Source: RZYY01 sp036794825
GTDB lineage: Bacteria > Bacteroidota > Bacteroidia > Bacteroidales > 4484-276
Direction: 5' to 3'
NCBI GenBank assembly: GCA_036794825.1
Contig: DAIRGA010000011.1
Location: 62,001 to 126,000 of the forward strand
DNA: 64,000 bases
Shown: positions 61,426-64,000 of the stretch, piece by piece
Numbering within the stretch: the stretch's first letter is position 1
Layout of the letters: every line of letters begins with the position of its first letter
Made by a program: the position numbers and the translations under genes
The notes under the pieces: model-generated
Told to the model about the DNA's origin: nothing
Databases searched by the model: none
The model's input: the letters and a program-made list of their open reading frames with translations, nothing else

Positions 61426-64000
61426 ATGCACAAGCTCTTTTCCTTACTGGCAATCTTCGTTTTTTTAGTGGATTTGCAATCGCAGACAATTGAATACTCC
61501 TGGCGCTATTACACAACCGGTAATACCGGCATTTTGGGCGATTACGCCGAAGGCCTCTGGATTGATCATGATGGTGACCCCTACATTGCCGCTTACACCC
61601 CTGGTTGGGAAGAAGGGGGATTTTCAAAACTGATCACTGCCGAAAACCGGTGGATCAACTATTCGAATGTTGATTATCCGGTAATTGGAGACATCAACGA
61701 CGTAGGGGCTTCCCGCATCAGCGATATCGTTGAAGATGCCAATGGATTGCTTTGGATGGCTCACTGGCGGGGTTTACTGAAATTTGACCCTGCCGTTGGC
61801 GCAAGTTCGATTCAATTCTGGGGCGCCGGCAACTCCATCCATCCCGGCGGCCGAAGCCGTGAAATAGCCTTAGCTCCGGATGGTTCGCTTTGGATTGCCG
61901 TTGTTTCGGTAACCTGGGGAAACGGCGGGCTTGTTAATTTTAATCCAACCACTAATCAATGGCGCTTCTGGGGTTATGGAACTACTGCCAACAACTGGCC
62001 GGGAACCATTTCCAACTGCGATAATGTTTCAATCCAGCAAAAGCCTGGCGGTGGTTACACAGTCTGGGTCTCTGCCTCTGGCGGAGTGGTTGCTTTTGAC
62101 AGCAACACCCAGCTATTTACGCTGCACACTTTTAATTATAATCCCGGAGAAATTATCAAAACGCCGGGGCATAACAGTGTGGACGACCAAAACAACCTGT
62201 GGATGATCCGGTATGACGGTGTTTCCCCATTTTATTTCCTTGAATTTATGAAGCAGGATGGTCAGTGGATAAGGCCGGTACAACCGCCTGTTTCAGCCGT
62301 TCTTAACGATATCTGGGCATTCAAGGCTTACGGAAACCTGAACGCACTGCTTGTTGACGGCAACAGCGTGGTATGGCATTTTAACGGCGTTTCGTGGACA
62401 AGCAATGGCGCATGGAAAGAAGGCGCCTACACCTATGCTGTCGATCTGGATGCTGCCGGAAATATTTGGGTAACCGGCGTTGGTGGCGCTGCCAAAAGAA
62501 GCGCTCAGACCGGAACCTGGCAGCGTTACCGCATCACCAACTCATCGCAGATTGACTATTGGGTGGAAGATATTACGATTGACGCTGAAGGAAATGTATG
62601 GATGACCGGAAATGCAGGTACTGGTGTCGGTGGATTTCAAAAATTCGACGGAACAAGATGGATCGGTTACAACCAGCTCAATTATGGTTTGGGCTATCCA
62701 TTTCCCTTTCCCACTGATAATACAGAAGTTATCTACTACAGGCCATCAAATGGCCACATCGTAGTTAACCCAATGTACAACTACCTTCATGAATGGGACG
62801 GAACCAATTACACTTCGCTCAATTATCCCAACGACCGCTCTGAAGGTGTGGTGGAGGACTCGCAGGGCAGATTGTGGAGTCTTGGTGAGTATTTCAACCT
62901 GAAGTATTATGCTAACAATTCATGGACATCAGTTAGTTTTGACGGATGGGGATATAGCATTTGCAAAGATCCAACCCGGCCGGGTACAATCTGGGCAAGT
63001 TCGGGCAACCAGGTGTTAAGAACCGATGGCTCCTACAATTTTTCGCGCAGCAATACCAGTTTTCCTGAGTTAAATCCTCAAAGCGATTTACTTACTACTG
63101 TGGTTGCCGCACCCGATGGCATTGCATGGGTTGGAAGCAACCAGGGACTTTTCAGGATCAATGCCAACATTGGCACTTATCAGTTCTTTTCCCCTTCAAA
63201 TTCCCAGATTCCGGGAGATAATATCTCGCCGCTAATTATTACACCCGATGGACGACTTTGGTTTTCCAATTTCTGGAGTACTACCACTTCAACTTACGGA
63301 TTATGCTGGTACGATGGAACCAACTTCGGCATCATACCCCAAACCCAAACCGGGGGGCTGCCTCATGCGCAGATTTACGATATCGAGGTTAAGCCTTTGG
63401 ATAACGGCTATGAACTTTGGATAAGTTGTGCCAGCAGGGGTGTGGCAGTTTTAACAGTGAGTTCTGCCAGCGTCAATGCTTCCGCCGGTCCGGATGGGCA
63501 AATTTGTGTCGGTCAGACGTTTGCATGCCAGGGAGAAGCTGTTTACTACAATTCGGTCAACTGGACTACGGCAGGAGATGGCGTCTTTTCTGATCAGGCA
63601 ATCCTGAATCCCGTTTATAACCCCGGCAACCAGGATATCAGCCAGGGTTCGGTGGTGTTAACGTTTACAGCTTATGGAAGTGGAGGAACTTCAGCTAATG
63701 ACGATCTCACGCTTACCATTGATCCTCTTCCCGGACAGGCTTCAGGCATTAGCGGTGATAACCAGGTGTGTGCAGGATACTCCAGTACCTACCTTTGCTC
63801 AACCATTCCAAATGCCACTTCAGCGCAATGGCTGCTTGAACCTGAATTTGCCGGCTCGGTGACAATGATTCATGATACTGTGATCAATGTTAGCTGGGCA
63901 GCAACTTTTTCAGGATTCGCCAACCTAAGGGTCAGGGGAGAAAACAGTTGTGGTTTTGGGGCTTATTCCGAAACCTTTTCCATTGAGGTACTCGATTGCA
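61426..64000 (+). CDS. Two-component-propeller-like secreted protein, 3' end outside the window
   Basis: An open frame of 858 codons starting at 61426 and still open at the window end. It starts with a signal peptide (MHKLFSLLAIFVFLVDLQSQ). The body is a series of beta-propeller blades with recurring LWIA, GNIWVTG and GRLWFSN strands, typical of the two-component-regulator propeller, but no membrane segment or kinase is reached. Near residue 685 follows a PKD-like module (AGPDGQICVG, WTTAGDGVFSD, DISQGSVVLTFTA) similar to the one in the T9SS protein at 52390. A T9SS tail probably follows outside the window (inference). Confidence 0.9.
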   Translation, partial: MHKLFSLLAIFVFLVDLQSQTIEYSWRYYTTGNTGILGDYAEGLWIDHDGDPYIAAYTPGWEEGGFSKLITAENRWINYSNVDYPVIGDINDVGASRISDIVEDANGLLWMAHWRGLLKFDPAVGASSIQFWGAGNSIHPGGRSREIALAPDGSLWIAVVSVTWGNGGLVNFNPTTNQWRFWGYGTTANNWPGTISNCDNVSIQQKPGGGYTVWVSASGGVVAFDSNTQLFTLHTFNYNPGEIIKTPGHNSVDDQNNLWMIRYDGVSPFYFLEFMKQDGQWIRPVQPPVSAVLNDIWAFKAYGNLNALLVDGNSVVWHFNGVSWTSNGAWKEGAYTYAVDLDAAGNIWVTGVGGAAKRSAQTGTWQRYRITNSSQIDYWVEDITIDAEGNVWMTGNAGTGVGGFQKFDGTRWIGYNQLNYGLGYPFPFPTDNTEVIYYRPSNGHIVVNPMYNYLHEWDGTNYTSLNYPNDRSEGVVEDSQGRLWSLGEYFNLKYYANNSWTSVSFDGWGYSICKDPTRPGTIWASSGNQVLRTDGSYNFSRSNTSFPELNPQSDLLTTVVAAPDGIAWVGSNQGLFRINANIGTYQFFSPSNSQIPGDNISPLIITPDGRLWFSNFWSTTTSTYGLCWYDGTNFGIIPQTQTGGLPHAQIYDIEVKPLDNGYELWISCASRGVAVLTVSSASVNASAGPDGQICVGQTFACQGEAVYYNSVNWTTAGDGVFSDQAILNPVYNPGNQDISQGSVVLTFTAYGSGGTSANDDLTLTIDPLPGQASGISGDNQVCAGYSSTYLCSTIPNATSAQWLLEPEFAGSVTMIHDTVINVSWAATFSGFANLRVRGENSCGFGAYSETFSIEVLDC

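Overview
The window is a chromosomal stretch of a member of the Bacteroidota, most likely an anaerobic or marine Bacteroidales-type lineage known mainly from environmental genomes. The evidence is at least four proteins with type IX secretion (T9SS) C-terminal sorting domains, a V-type ATPase operon of the Bacteroidota layout (E, DUF2764, A, B), an S46 dipeptidyl-peptidase, DUF3332, DUF4294 and large-GAPDH families, a TPP-riboswitch-controlled TonB-dependent receptor, and many promoter-like TAnnTTTGC elements of the Bacteroidota -7 type. No tRNA, rRNA, CRISPR array, intact insertion sequence or prophage was seen. Nearly all of the window is ordinary chromosomal coding sequence.

Layout. 1-3842 (minus): V-ATPase operon with a DUF3332 lipoprotein-like gene inserted. 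4287-12796 (plus): secreted S46 peptidase, dihydropyrimidinase-like enzyme, PASTA protein, T9SS cargo, RluD-type pseudouridine synthase and ribosomal protein L34. 12933-14210 (minus): patatin phospholipase. 14427-17762 (plus): heptose-nucleotide cassette (gmhA, hddC-like, gmhB) plus a sodium:solute symporter, tail-to-tail with a TPP-riboswitch TonB receptor (17751-20305, minus). 20480-29167: DUF4294 protein, sortilin-like T9SS cargo, a secreted alpha/beta hydrolase, an acidic YD-like repeat protein, a GH18 chitinase and an unknown secreted protein. 29164-36720: cysteate-synthase-like PLP enzyme, queuosine-precursor transporter, and a likely operon of NSS transporter, HhH protein, TPR protein and POT transporter. 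36908-43871 (plus): DEAD-box helicase, FtsK, LolA, GAPDH. 44201-58918 (all minus): BASS transporter with acyl-CoA ligase, a four-gene overlapping operon (GATase, hldD, flavin oxidoreductase, SDR), radical SAM protein, T9SS cargo, SDR plus RseC, and another T9SS cargo. 59036-64000 (plus): M48 metalloprotease, MntP, Crp/Fnr regulator and a propeller protein that runs off the window.

Biological picture. The cell secretes hydrolases and large repeat proteins (peptidase, chitinase, esterase-like hydrolase, T9SS cargo), imports peptides, amino acids and thiamin-type compounds, and builds heptose-containing surface glycans. The cysteate-synthase-like gene raises the possibility of sulfonolipids. The most interesting non-standard signals are: a tandem C-terminal module of about 150 residues shared by the hydrolase and the chitinase in place of a classic T9SS tail; the DUF3332 gene inside the V-ATPase operon; a perfect 13-bp inverted repeat between the TPP aptamer and the receptor start codon; a CRP-box-like palindrome at the end of the Crp/Fnr gene; and two intergenic short-period repeat tracts. 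I did not find a clearly new multi-gene defence or mobile system.
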